Assembly: GCA_005883245.1 (NCBI GenBank)
Contig: VAXT01000144.1
Coordinates: 1 to 6,922, forward strand
Source of the DNA: Actinomycetota bacterium
GTDB taxonomy: Bacteria; Actinomycetota; Thermoleophilia; Gaiellales; Gaiellaceae
DNA: 6,922 bases
Direction: 5' to 3'
A model generated the notes under the pieces. That model was given only the letters and a program-made list of their open reading frames with translations, had not been told where the DNA came from and did not search any database. This document shows, one piece after another, positions 1 through 6,574 of the stretch (positions are counted from its first letter, which is position 1; every line of letters starts with the position of its first letter). A program made the translations under genes and the position numbers.

Positions 1-1055
<1,055 letters not shown>

Positions 1056-1067
1056 GCATCCAGCGTA
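1056..1067 (-). promoter_or_regulatory. Putative -10 box for leaderless mmsA transcript
   Basis: On the minus strand TACGCT (1067 to 1062) fits the actinobacterial/Deinococcus TANNNT -10 consensus and is followed by six bases and then ATG. With the usual spacing, transcription would start on the A of the ATG at 1055. No good -35 hexamer is visible 16-18 bp upstream (CGGCAA at 17 bp), and there is no Shine-Dalgarno. Pattern-based inference only. Confidence 0.5.
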
Positions 1068-1079
1068 GCGCCGCGGAGA

Positions 1080-1091
1080 TAGGGTTGCCGG
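1080..1091 (+). promoter_or_regulatory. Putative -10 box for leaderless lipoprotein transcript
   Basis: TAGGGT (1080-1085) is a strong TANNNT -10 match and is followed by six bases before ATG 1092, placing the predicted transcription start on the A of the start codon. No convincing -35 is seen (CATCCA at 17 bp). AGGG at 1081-1084 could instead serve as a weak ribosome binding site, so the leaderless reading is an inference. Confidence 0.5.
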
Positions 1092-1757
1092 ATGGCGCTC
1101 AGGGCGACCGCGGTCTGGCTGCTGGCGTTGTTTGCGCTCGCCGGCTGCGGGGGCGGTGGCGGGTCGAAGGGCTCGAGCGGCGGCAGCGACGTGTGCTCCC
1201 AGTTCGGCACAGCTCCGGCCCCACGCACGACGAAGGCACCCTGGCCCGCGCCCGAGAACCCGATGGCCCTCACGTGCAAGGCGGGCCTCGTCCCGGAGAA
1301 GGCCGAGTTCCTCCAGTACCACGTGCACGCGCACCTCGACGTCTTCGTCAACGCGCGCGTCCTGTTCGTCCCGGCAGGCATCGGCATCGACATCGACAAC
1401 CCCGCTGTCCAGGCAGACCGATCGCCGAACGGCCTCGTCAACGGCGCGGGCCTGAAGCAGGTGTGCGACCAGCCCTGCATCTCGCCGTTGCACACGCACG
1501 ACCTGTCCGGCCTCCTGCACACCGAGACGAAGACGCGGAGCCCGAACCGCCTCGGCCAGTTTTTCACCGAGTGGGCCGTCCGCCTCACGCCCAACTGCAT
1601 CGGCGGCTACTGCAAGCCGGCGGTTCCGATCAAGATCTACGTCGACGGCAAGCTCGAGACCGGCGATCCGGCCCAGATCGAGCTCAGCGACCTGCGCGAG
1701 ATCGCGATCGTGATCGGTACGCCACCTGCGACAATCCCGAAGGAGTTCCCGAAGTAA
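1092..1757 (+). CDS. His/Cys-rich secreted lipoprotein of unknown function, possible metal-binding protein
   Basis: A 221-residue protein. The N-terminus is a type II signal peptide: Arg4, a hydrophobic stretch, and lipobox LAGC ending at Cys19, so it should be lipidated and held on the outer face of the membrane. A Gly/Ser-rich linker (about 20-32) follows. The body has two conserved-looking blocks: HVHAHLDVFV with His77, His79 and His81, and LHTHDLSGLLHTE with His134, His136, Asp137, His143 and Glu145, followed by a LGQFFTEW segment. Six further cysteines (35, 62, 125, 129, 169, 174) could form disulfides outside the cell. I recall similar proteins in actinobacteria but cannot name the family or activity; metal binding is inferred from the His/Asp/Glu clustering. 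Its TAA overlaps the ATG of the downstream aminotransferase (TAATG), implying cotranscription and translational coupling. Confidence 0.85.
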   Translation: MALRATAVWLLALFALAGCGGGGGSKGSSGGSDVCSQFGTAPAPRTTKAPWPAPENPMALTCKAGLVPEKAEFLQYHVHAHLDVFVNARVLFVPAGIGIDIDNPAVQADRSPNGLVNGAGLKQVCDQPCISPLHTHDLSGLLHTETKTRSPNRLGQFFTEWAVRLTPNCIGGYCKPAVPIKIYVDGKLETGDPAQIELSDLREIAIVIGTPPATIPKEFPK

Positions 1758-2993
1758 TGGCAGTCGCAGACACCAGCCGGGTCAAGTCGGACGACGCGAA
1801 GTACGTCCTGCACTCGTGGTCTGTGCGCTCGGCGATCGACCCGATCCCGGTCGCGGGCGCCGAGGGACGCTACTTCTGGGACTTCGACGGCAACCGCTAC
1901 CTCGACTTCGCGTCCCAGCTCGTCAACGTCTCGCTGGGGCACCAGCATCCAAAGGTGATTGCCGCGATCAAGGAGCAGGCCGAGCGGCTGACGACGATCG
2001 GGCCGATGATGGCCAACGAGCAGCGCTCCGAGCTGGCGCGGCTGCTCGCGGAGGTGACACCCGGCGACCTGACGATGTCCTTCTTCACGAACGGCGGCGC
2101 CGAGGCGAACGAGAACGCGATCAAGCTCGCACCCTCGGCGCTGGCCCGCCGAGCCGGGGATGCCGGGCATCGTGCGGATGCTCGACCCGTACACGTACCG
2201 CTGTCCGGCCGGGCACCCGGATCCGTGCCCCGTCTGCACGGGCGCGCCGCACCTCGAGGAGATCCTCCAGTACGAGGGGCCGCAGAACGTGGCCGCGGTG
2301 CTGATCGAGACGATCACCGGGACGAACGGCGTCATCCCGCCCCCGCCGGGCTATCTCCAGGCCGTGCGCGAGGTGTGCGACCGGCACGGGATCCTTCTGA
2401 TCCTCGACGAGGTCATGGCCGGCTTCGGGCGCACAGGCAAGTGGTTCGCGTGCGAGAACTGGGACGTCGTCCCGGACATCATCACGATGGCCAAGGGGAT
2501 CAATTCCGGCTACGTGCCGCTCGGCGCGATGACGATCTCCGAGCAGATCGCGGACTGGGTGCGCGACAAGTACTTCGCCGGCGGGCTCACGTACTCGGGC
2601 CATCCGCTCGCGTGTGCGGCGGCCGTCGCGTCGATCGAGGCCTTCCGCGAGGAAAGAATCGTCGAGAACGCGGCCGAGATGGGCGCGGTCTTGGGCGACG
2701 GGCTGGCCGCGCTGGCCGACAAGCACGAGTCGATCGGCGAGGTGCGCGGACTGGGGCTCTTCTACGGCGTCGAGCTCGTCAAGGATCGCGAGACCCGCGA
2801 GCCGCTGGTTCCGTTCAACGCGTCAGGCGAGGCGTTCGCGCCGATGGCGAAGATCTCGAAGGCCGCGCTTGCGAACGGCCTCTACCTGATGACGCACTGG
2901 AACGTGATCATCGTCGCCCCGCCGCTGACGATCACGCGCGACGAGCTCGACGAAGGGCTCGAGAAGCTCGACGAAGCCCTGGCCGCCTCCTAA
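1757..2993 (+). pseudogene. Class III PLP-dependent aminotransferase broken by ~86-nt internal deletion and frameshift
   Basis: Fold-type I class III aminotransferase, probably an omega-amino-acid:pyruvate or similar enzyme making a semialdehyde that MmsA could use. Two reading frames each encode part. From ATG 1757, about 125 residues read correctly, including the start typical of the family and FFTNGGAEANENAIKLA. Near 2129-2133 the homologous frame jumps: the other frame reads PRRWPAEPGMPG and continues to TAA 2991-2993. The later part holds DEVMAGFGRTG (PLP-ring Asp, codon 2406-2408), MAKGINSGYVPLG with Schiff-base Lys (codon 2493-2495), and a CPAGHPDPCPVC insertion. From family memory about 29 residues are missing, including the SYHG-type aromatic that stacks on PLP. 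The frames require loss of 3n+2 bases, e.g. 86. Unrepaired translation runs out of frame to 3022 (421 residues). AGGAG at 1741-1745 and the TAATG overlap support the start. It may be real decay or an assembly error; both halves look otherwise intact. Confidence 0.88.
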
Positions 2994-3017
2994 CAGGGTC
3001 AGACCCTGTAAAGGGTC
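2993..3017. repeat. Inverted repeat with two mutually exclusive hairpins, REP-like or terminator-like
   Basis: ACAGGGTCAGACCCTGT (2993-3009) is a perfect 8-bp inverted repeat around one A; as RNA it can fold as a 7-bp stem with a 3-nt loop. The GACCCT arm (3002-3007) can instead pair with AGGGTC at 3012-3017 across GTAA (3008-3011), a GNRA-type tetraloop. The first base is the last base of the aminotransferase TAA stop. There is no T-run afterwards, so a classic intrinsic terminator is unlikely. The motif resembles GGGTCAGACCC palindromes that I recall as dispersed repeats in some bacterial genomes; only one copy lies in this window. Confidence 0.7.
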
Positions 3018-3065
3018 GCTGATGTTTGGCGCGCGCCTCCGCGGGAACATCGGTGAGCACACGAG

Positions 3066-3071
3066 AGGAGG
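3066..3071 (+). promoter_or_regulatory. Strong Shine-Dalgarno before a TTG start
   Basis: AGGAGG with a 5-nt spacer to TTG 3077. This is a near-perfect ribosome binding site and the main reason to choose TTG 3077 over the in-frame GTG at 3053, which has no such site. It supports real translation of the small membrane ORF. Confidence 0.6.
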
Positions 3072-3076
3072 TCGGT

Positions 3077-3421
3077 TTGTACATCGGTATCGGAACTGTC
3101 TTGCTGATCATCCTGATCGTCCTGCTTGTGCTCTATGAGGATCGGCCCCGCCCTCGCGTCCCTGATCCTGCTCCTGGCCCTTGCCGGCTGCGGCGGCAAG
3201 GACACTGCTTCGAACAAGGCAACCTCGGAGGGCCCGATCGGCAAGGGCGCGTCGGGCGTCTGGATCTACACACCGGCCGGGAAGCCGAAGGACGTCGTCG
3301 TCTTCTTCCACGGCCAGGGCGGCCCGAAGGAAGCGACGCCGGCGAACCACCTACCGTGGATCAAGCATCTCGTCAGCCGCGGGAGCATCGTCGTCTACCC
3401 GCGGTACGAGATCGCGTATGA
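3077..3421 (+). CDS. Possible small single-pass membrane protein, C-terminal extent doubtful
   Basis: TTG 3077, just after AGGAGG, begins MYIGIGTVLLIILIVLLVLY, a clean transmembrane helix in the first 20 residues. I cannot assign a family. The open frame then continues to 3421 (114 residues in all), but everything after about codon 20 overlaps the lipoprotein hydrolase in another frame and reads as Arg/Pro/Gly-rich low-complexity sequence typical of a GC-rich shadow frame. So the start and the helix look real while the tail does not. Either the protein truly overlaps its neighbour by nearly 290 bases, or a base is missing or added near 3125-3140, where a TGA in another frame (3136-3138) overlaps the hydrolase ATG as ATGA. 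A GTG at 3053 would add MSTREEVG in front. Function unknown. Confidence 0.4.
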   Translation: MYIGIGTVLLIILIVLLVLYEDRPRPRVPDPAPGPCRLRRQGHCFEQGNLGGPDRQGRVGRLDLHTGREAEGRRRLLPRPGRPEGSDAGEPPTVDQASRQPREHRRLPAVRDRV

Positions 3422-3905
3422 GGCCGACCCGATGCCGTTCATCGTCAACGGCGTCCGTGCGGCGACGAAGCGCGTCAATGTCGACAAGCTTCCGGTGCTC
3501 ACGATCGGCTACTCGCGCGGCGGTGCGGAGGCGGTCGAGTACGGCGCAGTCGCGGGCGGAAAGGGCCTGCCCGTTCCGGACTGGATCATGAGCGTCTTCC
3601 CGTCGCCGTACGGGAACCAGAAGAACATCGTCGACCTCAGCGCGCTCCGGCACTTCACGGAGCTGCTGATTCTGGTCGGCGACCAGGATCAGGTCGTCGG
3701 GTCCGCGGGCGCCGCCTACCTCGGCCAGCGCCTGCAGGCGGGCGGGTTCCCGGGCGAGAACATCCAGGTCGAACAGGTGCAGTCGCACGGCGCGTTCACG
3801 GCCGACCACTTCGCGCCGATGCAGACGACGCCGGCCGCGAAGAACGCGTTCTGGCGACCCGCGGACGACGTCCTCGACGCCCTCGACCAGAACGCGTCGA
3901 ACTAG
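3135..3905 (+). CDS. Lipoprotein alpha/beta hydrolase
   Basis: A 256-residue predicted serine hydrolase anchored outside the membrane. From ATG 3135 the signal peptide is MRIGPALASLILLLALAGC, with lipobox LAGC ending at Cys19 and a short Gly/Lys/Ser linker. The alpha/beta-hydrolase core shows VVVFFHGQGG (His59-Gly, oxyanion region), nucleophile elbow GYSRGG with Ser127, GDQDQVVG with Asp183 or Asp185 as candidate acid, and SHGAFTADH with His218 (or His225) as candidate base. These make a complete catalytic triad plausible; substrate unknown, perhaps an ester or an extracellular polymer. An in-frame TTG at 3126 would add three residues, but ATG gives the better signal peptide. No good Shine-Dalgarno precedes it, and the upstream small ORF overlaps it, so coupled translation is likely. 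Its TAG shares the palindrome CTAG with the stop of convergent holB. Confidence 0.88.
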   Translation: MRIGPALASLILLLALAGCGGKDTASNKATSEGPIGKGASGVWIYTPAGKPKDVVVFFHGQGGPKEATPANHLPWIKHLVSRGSIVVYPRYEIAYEADPMPFIVNGVRAATKRVNVDKLPVLTIGYSRGGAEAVEYGAVAGGKGLPVPDWIMSVFPSPYGNQKNIVDLSALRHFTELLILVGDQDQVVGSAGAAYLGQRLQAGGFPGENIQVEQVQSHGAFTADHFAPMQTTPAAKNAFWRPADDVLDALDQNASN

Positions 3906-5044
3906 GCGGGCGACGCCGCGCCGGCGAGCGCGCGGTGGAGCTTGACGAAGAGCGCTTCGAGCGCGAGCCCGGCCTGGAGCTGGAGCTCCTCGAAGAGGCG
4001 CCACGTCTCGCGGACTACCTCCGCGGCGGCCTCGGCGCCCGGAAGCTGCTCGAGGGTCGCGTCCTCGCGCAACTCGGCAAGCCGGTCGACGTGCGCGGCG
4101 GCCACCTCGGCTCCTGCCGCGACGACGACGAGGTCGCGGTACCACGCCTCGAGCTCCTCGAGGCAGAGCAGGATCTCGTCCCGCTCGGCGCCGCGCATCG
4201 CCCGCCTCGTTCGCTGGTCCTTCTCGCGGCTCGTGAGGTCGAGCTCCTCGTTCTCGGCCTGAGCGCGCTCCTTCGCCTCCTCGGCCCGCTCGGACGCGAT
4301 GCCCATCATGACGCCGGCCGCCTCGCCGGGCTGGAACGCCGGATCCCGGTAGACCGAACGCGCGACCTCGAGCAAGGCCTCGCGCCGACGCGCCGAATCG
4401 GGGTCGAGCAGCCGGTCGACCCGGTCGAGCCTCCCGCGGGCCACGCGCGCCAAGGCCGCCGCCTCGTGGTCGGACAGCTCGGGCGCCCGCGCCCTGATCT
4501 CGTCGCGAACCGTCGCCTCGGACAGCCGCCGAAACTGGACGAGCTGGCACCGCGAAAGGATCGTCTCGGGGAGCGGCCCGAGGTCGTCGGCGACGAGCAC
4601 CGCCACGGCGTACGGCGGCGGCTCCTCGAGGTCCTTGAGCAGCGCATCGGCCGCCTCTTCGTTCAGCGTGTCCGCCCCGAAGACGAGGTAGACGCGCCGA
4701 TCCGCCTCGAAGGGCCGCATGTGCAGGTCGCGGCGCAACTCGCGGATCGCGTCGATCCGGATCTGGTCGCCGAGCGGCTCGAGCACGTACAGGTCGGGAT
4801 GCGCGCGGCGCTCGACGCGTCCCCGAACGCGGTCGCTTGCGATGCGTTCAGAGGCCGTGGCGGCTTTGCCGGCGCGGCCGCCTGCACCGCCCAGCAGCGC
4901 CCCGGCGAACCCTAGCGCGGCGCGGCGCTTTCCCACGCCCGGCGGCCCGTGGAACAGATACGCGTGCGCAGGCCCCTCGGCGAGGGCCGCGTCGAGCAGG
5001 CGGCGCGCCTCGGCCTGCTCAGGAAAGCCCTGGAAGCCTGTCAC
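3902..5044 (-). CDS. holB: DNA polymerase III delta-prime subunit
   Basis: A 380-residue AAA+ subunit of the clamp loader, which opens the sliding clamp ring and loads it on primed DNA. Visible: Walker A GPPGVGKR with Lys39, HPDLYVLEP near residue 75, the conserved helix around ADALLKDLEEPP, and the hallmark ILSRCQ (Ser164-Arg165-Cys166), which supplies the arginine to the neighbouring subunit. The C-terminal part has the charged helical stretch leading to AWYRDLVV that I associate with actinobacterial HolB. The Cys4 zinc module common in other delta-prime proteins is absent: the equivalent region is Gly/Ala/Arg-rich and cysteine-free. Start is GTG 5044 (MTGFQGFPEQ) because AAGGAGGT lies just upstream; longer in-frame starts would only add sequence antisense-free but shadowing tmk. 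It overlaps tmk by 26 bases and meets the hydrolase gene tail to tail. Confidence 0.93.
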   Translation of the reverse strand: MTGFQGFPEQAEARRLLDAALAEGPAHAYLFHGPPGVGKRRAALGFAGALLGGAGGRAGKAATASERIASDRVRGRVERRAHPDLYVLEPLGDQIRIDAIRELRRDLHMRPFEADRRVYLVFGADTLNEEAADALLKDLEEPPPYAVAVLVADDLGPLPETILSRCQLVQFRRLSEATVRDEIRARAPELSDHEAAALARVARGRLDRVDRLLDPDSARRREALLEVARSVYRDPAFQPGEAAGVMMGIASERAEEAKERAQAENEELDLTSREKDQRTRRAMRGAERDEILLCLEELEAWYRDLVVVAAGAEVAAAHVDRLAELREDATLEQLPGAEAAAEVVRETWRLFEELQLQAGLALEALFVKLHRALAGAASPA

Positions 5045-5615
5045 GCACCTCCTTCGCAACCTCGTCCGCGGACGCCGAGGCGTCGAGCATCGTGATCCGG
5101 CCCGCAAACGCCGAGCCCAGCTCCCGGTAGGCCTTGTCCACCTCGCGCAGGAACTCGTCGCCCTCGCGCTCGATCCGGTCACCGGGCGGCCCCGAGCGGC
5201 GCTGAGCCTCCTCGGGATCGACGAGCAGCAGGAAGGTCACGTCGGGAAGGATGCCTCGAATCGCGTTCACGTTCAGGGCGAGCACGCGGTCGACGCCGAG
5301 CCCGCGCGCGATTCCCTGGTACGCGAGCGACGAATCGAGGTAGCGATCGCAGACGACGTCCGCGCCCCGCTCCAGTGCGGGCTGGATCACCTCCGCGACG
5401 AGCTCCGCGCGGGCCGCCGCGAAGAGTGCCGCCTCGGCCCAGGGCGAGATCTCGGGCCCGCCGAGGACGAGCTCGCGGATCCGCTCCCCGAGCTCGGTCC
5501 CGCCGGGCTCACGCGTTAGGACGACGTCCCGGCCCGCTTCCTCGAGGTGCTGCCGCAGGAGCTCGGCCTGGGTCGTCGTACCGGAGCCGTCGAGCCCCTC
5601 GAACGTCACAAACAC
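5019..5615 (-). CDS. tmk: Thymidylate (dTMP) kinase
   Basis: A 198-residue cytosolic enzyme phosphorylating dTMP to dTDP with ATP, the committed kinase step to dTTP; length is normal. Motifs: P-loop FEGLDGSGTTTQ (residues 5-16), TREPGGT with Arg35, DRYLDSSLAYQG with Asp90-Arg91 (substrate/Mg region), LLLVDPEEAQRR, and a LID segment around GDRIEREGDEF (145-155) containing Arg147 and Arg150. The Walker A position that is normally Lys (GKT) is Thr13 here (codon 5577-5579, ACG), a notable substitution discussed in the findings; the rest of the motif set is intact, so I still call it functional. Start is GTG 5615, which gives the canonical MFVTFEG. There is no Shine-Dalgarno; TATCCT (5628 to 5623) lies 7 nt upstream, suggesting a leaderless or near-leaderless mRNA. 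First gene of a tmk-holB operon. Confidence 0.94.
   Translation of the reverse strand: MFVTFEGLDGSGTTTQAELLRQHLEEAGRDVVLTREPGGTELGERIRELVLGGPEISPWAEAALFAAARAELVAEVIQPALERGADVVCDRYLDSSLAYQGIARGLGVDRVLALNVNAIRGILPDVTFLLLVDPEEAQRRSGPPGDRIEREGDEFLREVDKAYRELGSAFAGRITMLDASASADEVAKEVRDRLPGLS
5047..5054 (-). promoter_or_regulatory. Shine-Dalgarno of holB inside tmk
   Basis: On the minus strand AAGGAGGT precedes GTG 5044. It lies within the last codons of tmk and fixes the holB start. The spacer after AGGAGG is only 3 nt, shorter than the usual 5-9, which may lower initiation or make it depend on ribosomes arriving from tmk. Confidence 0.65.
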
Positions 5616-5633
5616 CCGGCTTAGGATACGAGC
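5616..5633. promoter_or_regulatory. Compact bidirectional promoter between tmk and epimerase
   Basis: Only 18 bp separate two divergent GTG starts. Plus strand: TAGGAT (5622-5627) is followed by six bases and GTG 5634. Minus strand: TATCCT (5628 to 5623) is followed by seven bases and GTG 5615. Both match TANNNT and overlap over five base pairs. Normal spacing predicts starts at about 5634 (plus) and 5616 (minus), 18 bp apart. Candidate -35 boxes fall inside the opposite coding regions: TCGAAC 5599-5604 (plus, 17-bp spacer, weak) and GTGACG 5650 to 5645 (minus, 16-bp spacer, four of six matches to TTGACA). AGGA at 5623-5626 could alternatively act as a Shine-Dalgarno for the epimerase. Confidence 0.6.
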
Positions 5634-6536
5634 GTGGCGGTGCTCGTCACCGGAGGAGCGGGGTTCATCGGCTCACACGTCGCGGAAGCGCTCGTCGCAC
5701 GCGGCGAAGAGGTCGTGGTCCTGGACGACCTCTCGTCGGGGAAGCGGGAGAACCTGCCGGTCGGTGTCGAGCTGGTCGAGGGCGACGTGCGCGAGCCGCA
5801 GGACGAGCTCTTCGCGGGCGTGAAGCCGACCGTGTGCTACCACCTCGCGGCGCAGATCGACGTGCGCGTCTCGGTCGCGCGGCCCCAGCACGACGCGCAG
5901 ATCAACGTGCTCGGCACGGTCAACCTGCTCCAGGCGGCGCTCGTGCACGGGACGCAGGTCGTCTTCAGCTCGACGGGCGGCGCGATCTACGGCGAGTGCG
6001 ACGGCCCTGCGCCCGAGGACGCGCCGCGCCTGCCGATCTCGCCCTACGGGACGTCGAAGCTCGCGGCCGAGGAGTACCTCGCGACGTACAACCGGCTCTA
6101 CGAGACGCGGCACGTCGCGCTCCGCTACGGGAACGTCTACGGGCCGCGACAGGATCCGCACGGCGAGGCGGGAGTCGTCTCGATCTTCCTGGACACGCTT
6201 CTTATAGGGGAGACGCCCAAGATCTTCGGTGACGGGGCACAGACACGCGACTACGTGTTCGTCGGCGACGTCGCTAGGGCGAGTCTCGCCGCGGCCGAGC
6301 GGGTTGGGGGGATCTACAACATCGGGACTGGGCGTGAGACGTCGGTCGTCGAGCTGCTCGAGCTCTGCCAGCGGATCGCGGAGACGAGCGTCGAGCCGAC
6401 GTTCATGCCCGCGCGTAGCGGCGAGATCCAGCGGAGCGTGCTCGACATCAGCCGCGCCGTGGACGAGCTCGGCTGGCGGCCCGAGTACAGCCTCGAGGAT
6501 GGGCTCCGCGAGACGTACGAGTTCTTCCGCGGGTAG
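5634..6536 (+). CDS. NAD-dependent sugar-nucleotide epimerase/dehydratase, UDP-glucose 4-epimerase-like
   Basis: A 300-residue extended short-chain dehydrogenase. The N-terminal Rossmann fold has TGGAGFIG (residues 6-13) and VVVLDDLSSGK with Asp31-Asp32 binding the NAD ribose; EGDVRE and YHLAAQ follow. Catalytic residues are Tyr138 and Lys142 (YGTSK), with Ser112/Ser113/Thr114 in SSTGGAIYG. The C-terminal substrate region contains RYGNVYGPRQDP, IFGDGAQTRDYVFVGD and YNIGTG, typical of GalE-like enzymes of about 300-320 residues. It probably makes UDP-galactose or a related sugar nucleotide for surface polysaccharide; the substrate cannot be read from sequence, so no symbol is given. Start is GTG 5634, giving the canonical MAVLVTGGAGFIG; it sits at the predicted transcription start of the bidirectional promoter. 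The next gene follows after 38 bp in the same direction. Confidence 0.92.
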   Translation: MAVLVTGGAGFIGSHVAEALVARGEEVVVLDDLSSGKRENLPVGVELVEGDVREPQDELFAGVKPTVCYHLAAQIDVRVSVARPQHDAQINVLGTVNLLQAALVHGTQVVFSSTGGAIYGECDGPAPEDAPRLPISPYGTSKLAAEEYLATYNRLYETRHVALRYGNVYGPRQDPHGEAGVVSIFLDTLLIGETPKIFGDGAQTRDYVFVGDVARASLAAAERVGGIYNIGTGRETSVVELLELCQRIAETSVEPTFMPARSGEIQRSVLDISRAVDELGWRPEYSLEDGLRETYEFFRG

Positions 6537-6574
6537 GGAGGAACGCCGCGGGCCGGAACGAATCCGGTCTGCCA

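Noticed and set aside
2993..3017. Rho-independent terminator after the aminotransferase
   Set aside because: Stem-loops are present, but no T-run follows either one; kept as a repeat/hairpin instead.
1085..3022. 645-codon open frame on the plus strand
   Set aside because: Only 1757-2131 is real protein; the first part is an out-of-frame shadow of the lipoprotein and the last part an out-of-frame shadow of the aminotransferase. GC-rich DNA has few chance stops.
3351..4550. 399-codon open frame on the minus strand crossing the hydrolase and holB
   Set aside because: Low-complexity Arg/Ala/Gly sequence, shadow of two motif-bearing genes.
3935..4915. 326-codon plus-strand open frame opposite holB
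   Set aside because: Antisense to holB, with no recognisable domain; holB motifs are unambiguous.
5044..5182. Longer holB start at 5182
   Set aside because: The extra 46 residues are Arg/Ser/Thr-rich and shadow tmk; the Shine-Dalgarno at 5047-5054 supports GTG 5044.
6563..6574. Leaderless -10 for the LytR_C gene
   Set aside because: TCCGGT lies at the right distance, but lacks the conserved A of TANNNT; the gene is more simply read through from the epimerase.
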